A stretch of DNA of 64,000 nt, taken from NCBI RefSeq assembly GCF_001006785.1, contig NZ_CDHO01000003.1, positions 496,001-560,000 on the forward strand, given 5' to 3'. Below the pieces are notes generated by a model. That model did not search any database. It saw nothing but the letters and a program-made list of their open reading frames with translations, and was not told where the DNA came from. Shown here in pieces: positions 1 to 7,044 of the stretch. Position numbers and translations under genes: made by a program. This stretch comes from Hyphomicrobium_B sp001006785. Its GTDB lineage: Bacteria; Pseudomonadota; Alphaproteobacteria; Rhizobiales; Hyphomicrobiaceae. Position 1 is the first letter of the stretch, and each line of letters starts with the position of its first letter.

Positions 1-22
1 CCTGGCCTTTCCAGTTTCGTCA

Positions 23-721
23 TTAGGAGTTTGCTGCATGACTGCGCCCCATCGCGACATGGTTGCGCAAAGCGGCCACGTCCGCGACCGTCACGTTTTC
101 CTGATGCACAGAAATACCGAACGGCCGCAACTTTGCCAATGCCCGCGATAGGCTCTCCGGCGTCATGCCGAGGCGTTTGGCAATCAGCGCTTTCTCGTAC
201 GGCAGAACGATCACCGCCGATCCCTGTGTTTGACCGCTGAGCTCGACGAGAAAATCCGCAACCCGCTGCGAGGCATCGAGCACTTTGATCTGTTCGATAT
301 GCCCAACAAGAAACTTCAAATGCTGCGACAGTGACGCGAGGATCGCCAACGCCAGATCCGGCTCGACGCGAATCCGCCGCCGGAAGCTGTCGCCGTCAAC
401 CTTCAGCAGACGCGACGTCGTCACGACCTCGGCCGCGACGGGATACTGGCGATCCATGAAAATCGCAGCCTCTCCGAACGACTCTCCGCGTCTCAGAACA
501 CCGACGATGGCTTCCGTTCCATTCGGCGTGATCCGAAACAGCTTCACCCAACCGTCAAGAATGACGAAGAACGCGTCCGATGGTGAATCTTGCTGAAAGA
601 GCAGCGCGCCCTTCTCATACGTCCGCACGCCTTGCCCGGCAACAATGCTCTCCGTCACATCTTGCGATAGAGAACTGAATAACGGTGTCGCGCGGATGGT
701 CCGCCAATCGTTGTGTTCCAT
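23..721 (-). CDS. Crp/Fnr family transcriptional regulator, FixK/DNR-like
   Basis: The 232-residue protein has the Crp/Fnr layout: an N-terminal cyclic-nucleotide-binding-like beta roll (about residues 15-130), a dimerisation helix and a C-terminal winged helix-turn-helix. The recognition helix contains E-S-L-S-R, matching the E-x-x-S-R residues with which FNR reads TTG-type half-sites. There is no cysteine anywhere, so it cannot hold an FNR-type iron-sulfur cluster; DNR/NnrR- or FixK-like control is more likely (inference). It lies next to oxygen-independent ubiquinone genes, and TTG-N8-CAA boxes occur at three promoters in this window, so it is the obvious candidate regulator. The effector cannot be told from sequence. 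It ends close to the left edge of the window. Confidence 0.88.
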   Translation of the reverse strand: MEHNDWRTIRATPLFSSLSQDVTESIVAGQGVRTYEKGALLFQQDSPSDAFFVILDGWVKLFRITPNGTEAIVGVLRRGESFGEAAIFMDRQYPVAAEVVTTSRLLKVDGDSFRRRIRVEPDLALAILASLSQHLKFLVGHIEQIKVLDASQRVADFLVELSGQTQGSAVIVLPYEKALIAKRLGMTPESLSRALAKLRPFGISVHQENVTVADVAALRNHVAMGRSHAANS

Positions 722-863
722 GTATTTCCGCCTAATCCAACTTCATCAATGTACTGCGTCTAAAAATGTGATGAGGACGGCACGCTTCCAATTTGCCTTG
801 GCGTCCCGTTCCAGCTTTATAATTTCGATCGTGACGTGCTCCGGTTACGATCCGCATGCGAAG

Positions 864-2033
864 CTACGCTATCCGCATCGGCAACGCCGCAAACCCGCCC
901 GCCGGATAGACCGCGAGCGTCGCCGGACGGCCGGGAATGAACGCCATAGTCTCGGTTGCCTGAAGCAGCTCCTCCATGATCACGCGCAACTCCAGCCGCG
1001 ACAGTCCCGCACCCGGGCAGACATGAATGCCACGCCCATAGAGAAGATTTTGCTCCGGATCGCGGTCGAGACGAAGCTCATCCGTGTCCTCAAAGACGGC
1101 CTCATCGCGATTTGCCGATGCCCACATCAGCGTGATGCGCTCGCCGGCGGCAATCTTGCGGCCATCGATTTCAACCGGCCTATGCGCCACACGCCGGTTG
1201 GAAATAAGCGGGGCACGGATTCTGAGAATCTCATCGATCGCGGACGGGAGCTGATCCAAATTCGCGCGCAGCTGCTTCTGAACCTGCGAATGTTCTGCGA
1301 GATAATGAGCCAGAATGCCGACGCACGCCGTGATGGTGCCGAGTTCGCCGACCGTCCAGTTCCGCAGAATGCTTACGATCTCGTCATCCTTCAACGGACG
1401 TCCGTTGATCTTTTCCCGGACCAGATCGGTGGTGATGTCGTCCGGCGCGGCAGCGCCAGCCTGGCGCCGTGCATCGAGCAGCGCCATGATATATCCGTCG
1501 AACTCCAGTGCAACGGCCGCCATCGCCTCGACATCGCGGGCGAGCGTCGCCTCGTGATTCTTGCGCACCCATTGCAGCAGCGGTTCGTGAAGCTCATCCG
1601 GCCAGCCGAGAAATGCGCACTGAATGCGCACGGCGAACAGGCGCGCGAGATCGACGACCAGATCGATCTCGGCATTCCGCTGCAGGCGCGACACCAGATC
1701 CCGTGAAATCGCCCGGCACTGCGGTTCGAATGCCTCAACGCGCGCAGGCTCGAAATGCCGGTCGATCAATTTCCGGTAGGCCGTATGCTCCGGCTGATCC
1801 ATGCCGCTCGGAACAGAGAGATGGCGCGACACGACGCTGCTGAACGTTTCGTGGTCGTCGAGCACGCGCACGACATCTTCGTGCCGGAACAGCGACCAGC
1901 CGAGATAATCGCTGTACGCGACGGGACAGCGCTGCCGCATCGCATCGTAGGCCTTGATCTGATTTGAAAGCACGAGGTCAGAACGCGGATTCCAATCCTG
2001 TTCTCGTTTGGTCAATTCCGTCTTCACCGTCAT
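864..2033 (-). CDS. Cytochrome P450 with atypical I-helix
   Basis: The 389-residue protein carries the P450 K-helix E-x-x-R motif (EILR) and the heme-ligand loop YGRGIHVCPG with the proximal cysteine near residue 339. I chose the ATG at 2033 because AGGAG lies just upstream; the reading frame stays open further upstream but that part overlaps ubiV and looks non-coding. The I-helix reads V-G-E-L-G-T-I where most monooxygenases have A/G-G-x-D/E-T-T, so the acid that normally precedes the threonine is a glycine. It follows ubiV by 89 bp in the same direction and probably belongs to that operon. Substrate unknown. A P450 in an oxygen-independent quinone operon is unexpected, and a role other than classical O2 activation is possible. 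Confidence 0.85.
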   Translation of the reverse strand: MTVKTELTKREQDWNPRSDLVLSNQIKAYDAMRQRCPVAYSDYLGWSLFRHEDVVRVLDDHETFSSVVSRHLSVPSGMDQPEHTAYRKLIDRHFEPARVEAFEPQCRAISRDLVSRLQRNAEIDLVVDLARLFAVRIQCAFLGWPDELHEPLLQWVRKNHEATLARDVEAMAAVALEFDGYIMALLDARRQAGAAAPDDITTDLVREKINGRPLKDDEIVSILRNWTVGELGTITACVGILAHYLAEHSQVQKQLRANLDQLPSAIDEILRIRAPLISNRRVAHRPVEIDGRKIAAGERITLMWASANRDEAVFEDTDELRLDRDPEQNLLYGRGIHVCPGAGLSRLELRVIMEELLQATETMAFIPGRPATLAVYPAGGFAALPMRIA

Positions 2034-2122
2034 CTCCTGAAAACATTCCGCTGGTGCGATGGAAATCGATTGCTGTTTCGCATTATTGTGCCCACCGCGG
2101 GCCAAAAGCTTTCCGTCAGCTG

Positions 2123-3022
2123 TCATGGCGCTGCGACCGCCTCCGCACCTGCGCGTCCACGCGCATATCCGTCGACGAGCGTTCCCGGCAAATCGAGGTT
2201 CGACAACAAGGTGCGCGCACGTTCCGGGTCTTCGTCGCCATTCAGGACGGATCTGTAGATGCGCGCCACTTGCACCATGTCTGATGTGTGCGGAGAAAGG
2301 CGGAGCCGTCGAATCCCCCGCGAAAGGAATTCGCTCACCGGCTGCATCACAGCATGAACCTGAGCCGACATCGTCTGCACGCCGTTGATTGCGAGAAATG
2401 ATTGATCGTCGAGCGTATCGACGAGAAGCCCATCTGGGTCTTGCTCGCAGGTGAACTGGCAGGAATCCTTGTGCAGGCCGTGCAGTCGCGCATGATAGCA
2501 GCGCCCGGAAAGCGCTAGCGGCAAACGTCCGAACGCGAAGACTTCGAACTCCACATCCGAGCACGTCTGCGCAATGGCAGAGATATGCGCGAGCGACAGC
2601 TCCACCGGCGGACAGATCGTCCGCGCACCGCGGCGTCCGAGAAACTGCGCCGTCGCGCCGTTGTACACGTTGATGAACGGACCTGCGACGAACGGCTGAC
2701 CCGACCTAACCGGCAACGCCGTCAAATCGTTGATCTCGACCAGGCGATCGTCACCGCAGAGATCTGCAATCGACCTCCGCTCGCGCACCGTCATGGGCGT
2801 CGCAAGCGTCGACAGCACGACCTCTTTTCCGGCCTGCTCCAGCCGCTCGATCACGTCCGGCCAGACCGGATCAGAGAACGGCATTCGCTTTCCGCAAACG
2901 ACTTCGCCGACGTGAACACGTTCGACTGGCGCCTCATCAGCAATGCGAAAATAAAAGTCTCTGAGCCTTTCCGCTGGCCAATGAAAAAACACGGGACCGA
3001 GTGTCAGCGCGACTGGCGGCAT
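2123..3022 (-). CDS. ubiV: Oxygen-independent ubiquinone hydroxylation protein UbiV (U32 family)
   Basis: UbiV forms a heterodimer with UbiU that hydroxylates ubiquinone precursors without O2, using [4Fe-4S] clusters (known for E. coli). The protein starts with the family's L-G-P-V-x-x-x-W-P block. It has one cysteine near residue 43 and a C-x12-C-x3-C set near the middle, the same spacing as the E. coli cluster ligands. GGAGG at 3031-3035 sits 8 nt before the ATG at 3022, so I prefer that start to the GTG at 3031, which overlaps the Shine-Dalgarno itself, or the ATG at 3028. The end of ubiU overlaps this start region, indicating translational coupling. About 299 residues, normal for the family. 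Confidence 0.93.
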   Translation of the reverse strand: MPPVALTLGPVFFHWPAERLRDFYFRIADEAPVERVHVGEVVCGKRMPFSDPVWPDVIERLEQAGKEVVLSTLATPMTVRERRSIADLCGDDRLVEINDLTALPVRSGQPFVAGPFINVYNGATAQFLGRRGARTICPPVELSLAHISAIAQTCSDVEFEVFAFGRLPLALSGRCYHARLHGLHKDSCQFTCEQDPDGLLVDTLDDQSFLAINGVQTMSAQVHAVMQPVSEFLSRGIRRLRLSPHTSDMVQVARIYRSVLNGDEDPERARTLLSNLDLPGTLVDGYARGRAGAEAVAAP

Positions 3023-3027
3023 GGGCA

Positions 3028-4029
3028 TCACCTCCAGGTCTTTCGATAGGCGCCGGTCGTTTGCCGGCCGCCCTCTGACATGCTGGCGAGAATGCTATCG
3101 ATTTCCGTCGGCGTACCGCCTTGCTCGACGGCATCGACCGCCCTGCGGAAGGCGCGCACCACTTCGCTGACGTATCCCTTGCCCCGCTGCCGCCCTTCGA
3201 TCTTCAGAGCTTTGACGCCCGCCTCGCGAAACGCGACGATCATGCTTCCGGCATTCAGGCTGACAGGATCTTCAAACAGATGCCCCGTCTTGCCGCTGGC
3301 CTTGAACCGTCCCTTGCAAAGGGTCGGATACCCTGTCGGTTGACCGGCTTCGTAACGATCGATCGTGAAGCCTGAAAGCTGCGCGGTCGTCCCGTTCGCG
3401 TCTTCGACATAATGGACGGCCTCGGGTGGCGAGCACACGCCGTTGAGATTCGGCGACTTGCCCGTCGCATAGGACGACAGATGGCAGCGCCCCTCGACCA
3501 TCACGCACAATCCGCCAAAGACGAAGGCTTCCGTTTCGACGGCAATAGCCCGATTGAGTGCGGCGATCTCCTGAACCGAGAGCACGCGCGGCAACACCAC
3601 GCGTCGAACACCGAACGCATCGGCATAAAAACCGATGGCCTCCGGAGTTGCTGCGGCCGCCTGCACGGAAAGATGCAGGCGCGTGTCCGGATGGTTCGTC
3701 GACATGTGATCGAGCACTGCGATATCGGCCGCGATGACCGCATCCGCCCCACTCGCGACAGCGGTGTCCGCCGCCCTGCGCCACGGCTCGGTGTTCTCGG
3801 CGCGCGCGAACGTGTTGATCGCCACCAGAACTTTACTGCCGTGATCGTGCGCGAAGCGGATGCCGTCCGCCATCTCCTGAGCTGAGAAGTTGAGACCTGG
3901 AAAATTGCGAGCGTTGGTCTCGTCACGAAAGCCGCAATAGATCGAATCGGCGCCCGCCTGCACAGCCGCGCGCAGCGTCGCCGGAGTTCCCGCCGGGCAT
4001 ACGAGCTCCATACGGCCTCGCTCGCTCAT
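3028..4029 (-). CDS. ubiU: Oxygen-independent ubiquinone hydroxylation protein UbiU (U32 family)
   Basis: This 333-residue U32 (collagenase-like fold) protein is the partner of UbiV in anaerobic ubiquinone synthesis. Four cysteines at about residues 175, 182, 199 and 238 have the same spacing as the [4Fe-4S] ligands of E. coli UbiU (169, 176, 193, 232). The gene overlaps ubiT by 4 bp upstream and ubiV downstream, so ubiT-ubiU-ubiV form a tightly coupled unit. The pathway would supply ubiquinone for nitrate respiration or for electrons from amine dehydrogenases when O2 is absent. Confidence 0.95.
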   Translation of the reverse strand: MSERGRMELVCPAGTPATLRAAVQAGADSIYCGFRDETNARNFPGLNFSAQEMADGIRFAHDHGSKVLVAINTFARAENTEPWRRAADTAVASGADAVIAADIAVLDHMSTNHPDTRLHLSVQAAAATPEAIGFYADAFGVRRVVLPRVLSVQEIAALNRAIAVETEAFVFGGLCVMVEGRCHLSSYATGKSPNLNGVCSPPEAVHYVEDANGTTAQLSGFTIDRYEAGQPTGYPTLCKGRFKASGKTGHLFEDPVSLNAGSMIVAFREAGVKALKIEGRQRGKGYVSEVVRAFRRAVDAVEQGGTPTEIDSILASMSEGGRQTTGAYRKTWR

Positions 4030-4574
4030 GCCCGCTCCTTCTGACGCTGTGCCGCGCTCGCCGCCGCGCCCCGCGCAAAATCTACTCCGCCGAGAATGGC
4101 GGTGTTGGCGATGCTCGCAGCCATACCTTTGAGTCCAAGAAGATCCGATGGTTGCAGCTCCGCATCCTCGATCGCATTGCGTAGCGCGACGATCGCCTCC
4201 GTCCGCCCCGTGATTGAAATCGTGCGATGGAAAAACAGAGCGTCGCCGTCGAATGTACCGTCGACGATGCCGAGCAGCGCCATGATCGGACCGCGCAAAA
4301 CGACATCGGCGATCTCAGGCTGGCTTCCGCTCGCGATCTGCACCGTCGCCGATTGCCCGTTCGGCACGACGTCAAATACGAAAGGAAGATCTGTCGGATC
4401 GATCAGGTAGCGCCCGCTGCAAAACTCACCGAGCCGTTCGAATATCTCAGGTCTGCGCCGCGCGAACGATCTGAGCGACAGCGTCAGCACCGGGCCGAGC
4501 GGAAATCCGACCGCCGCAGGCAGAAGCCGCCGCACAAATCCGGGCAAGCTCATTTCGTCGGCAATCTGCCCCAT
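4026..4574 (-). CDS. ubiT: Anaerobic ubiquinone accessory protein UbiT (SCP2 domain)
   Basis: A small protein of about 182 residues with an SCP2 sterol-carrier-like lipid-binding domain, the third component of the UbiUVT pathway; UbiT is thought to bind the prenylated intermediates. The ATG at 4574 follows GGAG with a 9-nt spacer; an in-frame TTG at 4595 lacks a comparable ribosome-binding site. It is the first gene of the ubiT-ubiU-ubiV-(P450) unit and diverges from ubiD. A TTG-N8-CAA box lies 62 bp upstream. Confidence 0.88.
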   Translation of the reverse strand: MGQIADEMSLPGFVRRLLPAAVGFPLGPVLTLSLRSFARRRPEIFERLGEFCSGRYLIDPTDLPFVFDVVPNGQSATVQIASGSQPEIADVVLRGPIMALLGIVDGTFDGDALFFHRTISITGRTEAIVALRNAIEDAELQPSDLLGLKGMAASIANTAILGGVDFARGAAASAAQRQKERA

Positions 4575-4601
4575 CAACGGCGGTCTCCATCGCAAGGCGA
4601 T

Positions 4602-4645
4602 ACCATAGGCGTTGCCTACCGATTAACCTTTGTCCCAGAGCAAAG
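4602..4645. promoter_or_regulatory. FNR/DNR-type box between ubiT and ubiD
   Basis: CTTTG (4628-4632) and CAAAG (4641-4645) form a perfect inverted repeat with an 8-nt spacer, giving the TTG-N8-CAA signature of the Crp/Fnr superfamily. The centre is 4636.5. On the minus strand a -10-like TATGGT (4607-4602) predicts a start near 4595, exactly 41.5 bp from the box centre, the class II activation position. On the plus strand TGCTACGAA (4662-4670) could be an extended -10 at a similar distance towards ubiD. Both the box and its function are predictions. Confidence 0.6.
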
Positions 4646-4706
4646 AATGCAAGGCGCACGCTGCTACGAAAAATAACGACAGCTTCGTCACCGCAGCAGA
4701 ACGTTC

Positions 4707-6206
4707 ATGCACCAACGTCGTCTTCCATCGTTCCAGAGCCTATCGTCGTTTCTCTCATTCATCAGTGAGCAGAACGAAATTTCTTCGATAAGTGCGCCAA
4801 TTTCGATGCATCTCGAAGCAACGGAGCTGCACCGCAGGGTCATCGCGAACGGCGGTCCGGTCCTGAAATTGGAGCGCCCATTAAACGCGAACGGCGTAAC
4901 GTCGCCGCTTCCGGTCGTGACCAATCTCTTCGGAACGCGCCAACGAGTCGCGTGGGGACTTGGCACAGATCAAGAGGGGTTGGCATCTCTCGGCGAATTG
5001 TTGGCGTGGATGCAGTCGCCAAAGCCGCCACGTGACTTACGTCAAGCGTGGTCGCTTCTGCCTGCCGCCCGCAACGCGCTGCATGCTCGTCCAAGAGCGA
5101 CGTCGGCGCCGCGCGAATGGCGAACAGCAGATCCGGATTTCACACAACTGCCGGTGCAGACCTGCTGGCCTGACGATGCCGGACCACTCATCACCTGGGG
5201 TGTCGTAATCACGCGTCCGCCAGGCGACAACAAATTCGAGAATTACAATCTCGGTGTCTACCGCATGCAGGTGCTCGATCGCGACAGCGCCATCATGCGC
5301 TGGCTGCCGATGCGCGGCGGGGCCAAGCACTATCGGCAATGGCAGGCACTGGGTCAGAACTGTCCCGCTGCTGTCGTGATCGGAGCCGATCCCGCGGTTC
5401 TGCTCGCAGCCGTCATGCCCGCGCCGGAGACGATATCCGAGCTGGCGTTGGCCGGCATCCTGAACAATCAGAGAATCGATATGGCGCCGTGCGCGCACAT
5501 TCCGCTGCACGCACCCACGAGCGCCGAAATTCTGCTCGAAGGCACGGTGTCCGCATCACAAACCGCTCTCGAAGGTCCCTTCGGAGATCACACCGGCTAC
5601 TACAATGCGCCGGAACCCTATCCGGTTTTCACTTTGAAGGGCATGCGCATCCGCGATCGAGCCAGCTATCTCACGACGTTCACCGGCCGCGCGCCGGACG
5701 AACCCTCTGTGCTCGGTGATACGCTCCTCGACGTCTTCAAGCCGCTCCTCCGTCAGCTGATCCCAGAAATTCTGGACATCTGGCTTCCACCGGAAGCCTG
5801 CTCGTACAGAATGGCGGTCATTTCCATCGCTAAGCGATATCCGGGGCAAGCTCGCCGCGTGATGATGGGATTCTGGTCGCTGCTGCCGCAATTCTCGATG
5901 ACCAAGATGCTGATCATCGTCGACGACGACGTCGACATACGCTCCTGGAACGACGTGATGTGGGCCCTCGCAACGCGGATGGACCCCGGACGTGATCTAA
6001 TGGTGATCGATCGCACGCCGATCGACCCTCTCGACTTCGCATCTCCGTTGGAGGGCTTAGGCGGCAAAGCGGGTTTTGACGCGACACGTAAAATCGGCGC
6101 GGAGACGACGCGCGACTGGGGCCGCACGATCCAGCCGGATCGGAACATTGAACGCCAGGTGAGTGAGCGATGGCAGGAATTCTTTCCGAACCAGATAACG
6201 ACATGA
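4707..6206 (+). CDS. ubiD: UbiD family prenylated-FMN decarboxylase
   Basis: The 499-residue product matches the UbiD 3-octaprenyl-4-hydroxybenzoate decarboxylase family over its full length. It contains the E-G-P-F-G-D-H-T-G-Y-Y block that carries a conserved acid of the active site, and the usual central and C-terminal oligomerisation regions. UbiD enzymes need prenylated FMN made by UbiX, which is encoded immediately downstream with an ATGA overlap. Placement opposite ubiTUV points to decarboxylation in ubiquinone synthesis; a different aromatic acid substrate cannot be excluded. Confidence 0.9.
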   Translation: MHQRRLPSFQSLSSFLSFISEQNEISSISAPISMHLEATELHRRVIANGGPVLKLERPLNANGVTSPLPVVTNLFGTRQRVAWGLGTDQEGLASLGELLAWMQSPKPPRDLRQAWSLLPAARNALHARPRATSAPREWRTADPDFTQLPVQTCWPDDAGPLITWGVVITRPPGDNKFENYNLGVYRMQVLDRDSAIMRWLPMRGGAKHYRQWQALGQNCPAAVVIGADPAVLLAAVMPAPETISELALAGILNNQRIDMAPCAHIPLHAPTSAEILLEGTVSASQTALEGPFGDHTGYYNAPEPYPVFTLKGMRIRDRASYLTTFTGRAPDEPSVLGDTLLDVFKPLLRQLIPEILDIWLPPEACSYRMAVISIAKRYPGQARRVMMGFWSLLPQFSMTKMLIIVDDDVDIRSWNDVMWALATRMDPGRDLMVIDRTPIDPLDFASPLEGLGGKAGFDATRKIGAETTRDWGRTIQPDRNIERQVSERWQEFFPNQITT

Positions 6207-6775
6207 GCAAACGACTGATCGTCGGCGTCACCGGCGCATCGGGCTCGGCGCTCGCGCTGGAAACCCTGCGCCAGCTTTCTCGCGCGGGCGTCGAGACACA
6301 TCTTGTCGTGTCGGAAGGCGCCGGCGTCACGATCGCGCAGGAGTTAGGATCGTCGGGATTGGGTGATCTGACGAGTGCCGCAAGCCTCGTGCACGACCCG
6401 CGCAATCTCGCAGCCCCGATCGCCAGCGGATCGTTCCGAACCGACGGCATGATCGTCGTACCGTGCTCGATGCGCAGCCTCGCGGCGATGGCGCACGGCT
6501 TCGGCGACAACCTGCTTACCAGGGCCGCCGATGTCGCATTGAAGGAGAAGCGCCGGCTCGTGGTCGTCCCGCGCGAAGCGCCGCTCCACGAAGGCCATCT
6601 GGAAGGGATGCTGAAACTGGCGCGCCTCGGCGCCATCATCGCGCCGCCAGTCCCGCCGTTTTATACGAAGCGTGAAACGATGCAGGGCATGATCGAGGAG
6701 ATCGCTGCACGCCTCATTGGTTGGGCCGGCATCGAGCCCGGACCGGAGATGACTCGCTGGGGCGAGCCAAGCTAA
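6203..6775 (+). CDS. ubiX: Flavin prenyltransferase UbiX
   Basis: UbiX makes prenylated FMN from FMN and dimethylallyl phosphate for the UbiD decarboxylase. The protein opens with the flavoprotein motif V-G-V-T-G-A-S-G-S-A and keeps the V-P-C-S-M-x-S-L-A and P-R-E-A-P-L family blocks. About 190 residues, normal for the family. The ATG at 6203 overlaps the ubiD stop (ATGA), so the genes are translationally coupled. An earlier in-frame ATG at 6170 lies inside ubiD and is unlikely to be used. Confidence 0.93.
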   Translation: MSKRLIVGVTGASGSALALETLRQLSRAGVETHLVVSEGAGVTIAQELGSSGLGDLTSAASLVHDPRNLAAPIASGSFRTDGMIVVPCSMRSLAAMAHGFGDNLLTRAADVALKEKRRLVVVPREAPLHEGHLEGMLKLARLGAIIAPPVPPFYTKRETMQGMIEEIAARLIGWAGIEPGPEMTRWGEPS

Positions 6776-6791
6776 TTCCGATCACATCAAG

Positions 6792-7043
6792 TCAAACGCC
6801 GTGCCGGCGCAAGACGTTCTCGATATCGCCGACGCTACGGATTTCCATCATCTCGTCCATCGACAGGCGGATGGAATACGTCATCTCCAGCGTCCGGATG
6901 AGCGCGATGTGCTGCAACGAGTCCCACGTCGCGATATCGTCCGCTGACGTCTCGAGCGTCAAAGGCTCGGTGTACTGAAATATATCGGCGAAGATCGCCA
7001 CAAGATCGGGATAAGACAACGCCGTCGGAGCGAGAGCATCCAT
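6792..7043 (-). CDS. Acyl carrier protein (partner of FkbH-like protein)
   Basis: This 83-residue acidic, helical protein has the phosphopantetheine attachment motif W-D-S-L-Q-H with Ser near residue 42. It sits 1 bp downstream of the FkbH-like gene, in the usual place for the ACP that receives a glyceryl or related unit from an FkbH protein. It is clearly different in sequence from the AcpXL protein at 10674, so the two operons probably use separate carriers. The substrate carried is unknown. Confidence 0.85.
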   Translation of the reverse strand: MDALAPTALSYPDLVAIFADIFQYTEPLTLETSADDIATWDSLQHIALIRTLEMTYSIRLSMDEMMEIRSVGDIENVLRRHGV

Positions 7044-7044
7044 G

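Noticed and set aside
2034..2564. Long in-frame upstream extension of the P450 reading frame
   Set aside because: It overlaps ubiV in another frame, is rich in Arg/Ala/Gly without family resemblance, and a good AGGAG-ATG occurs at 2033.
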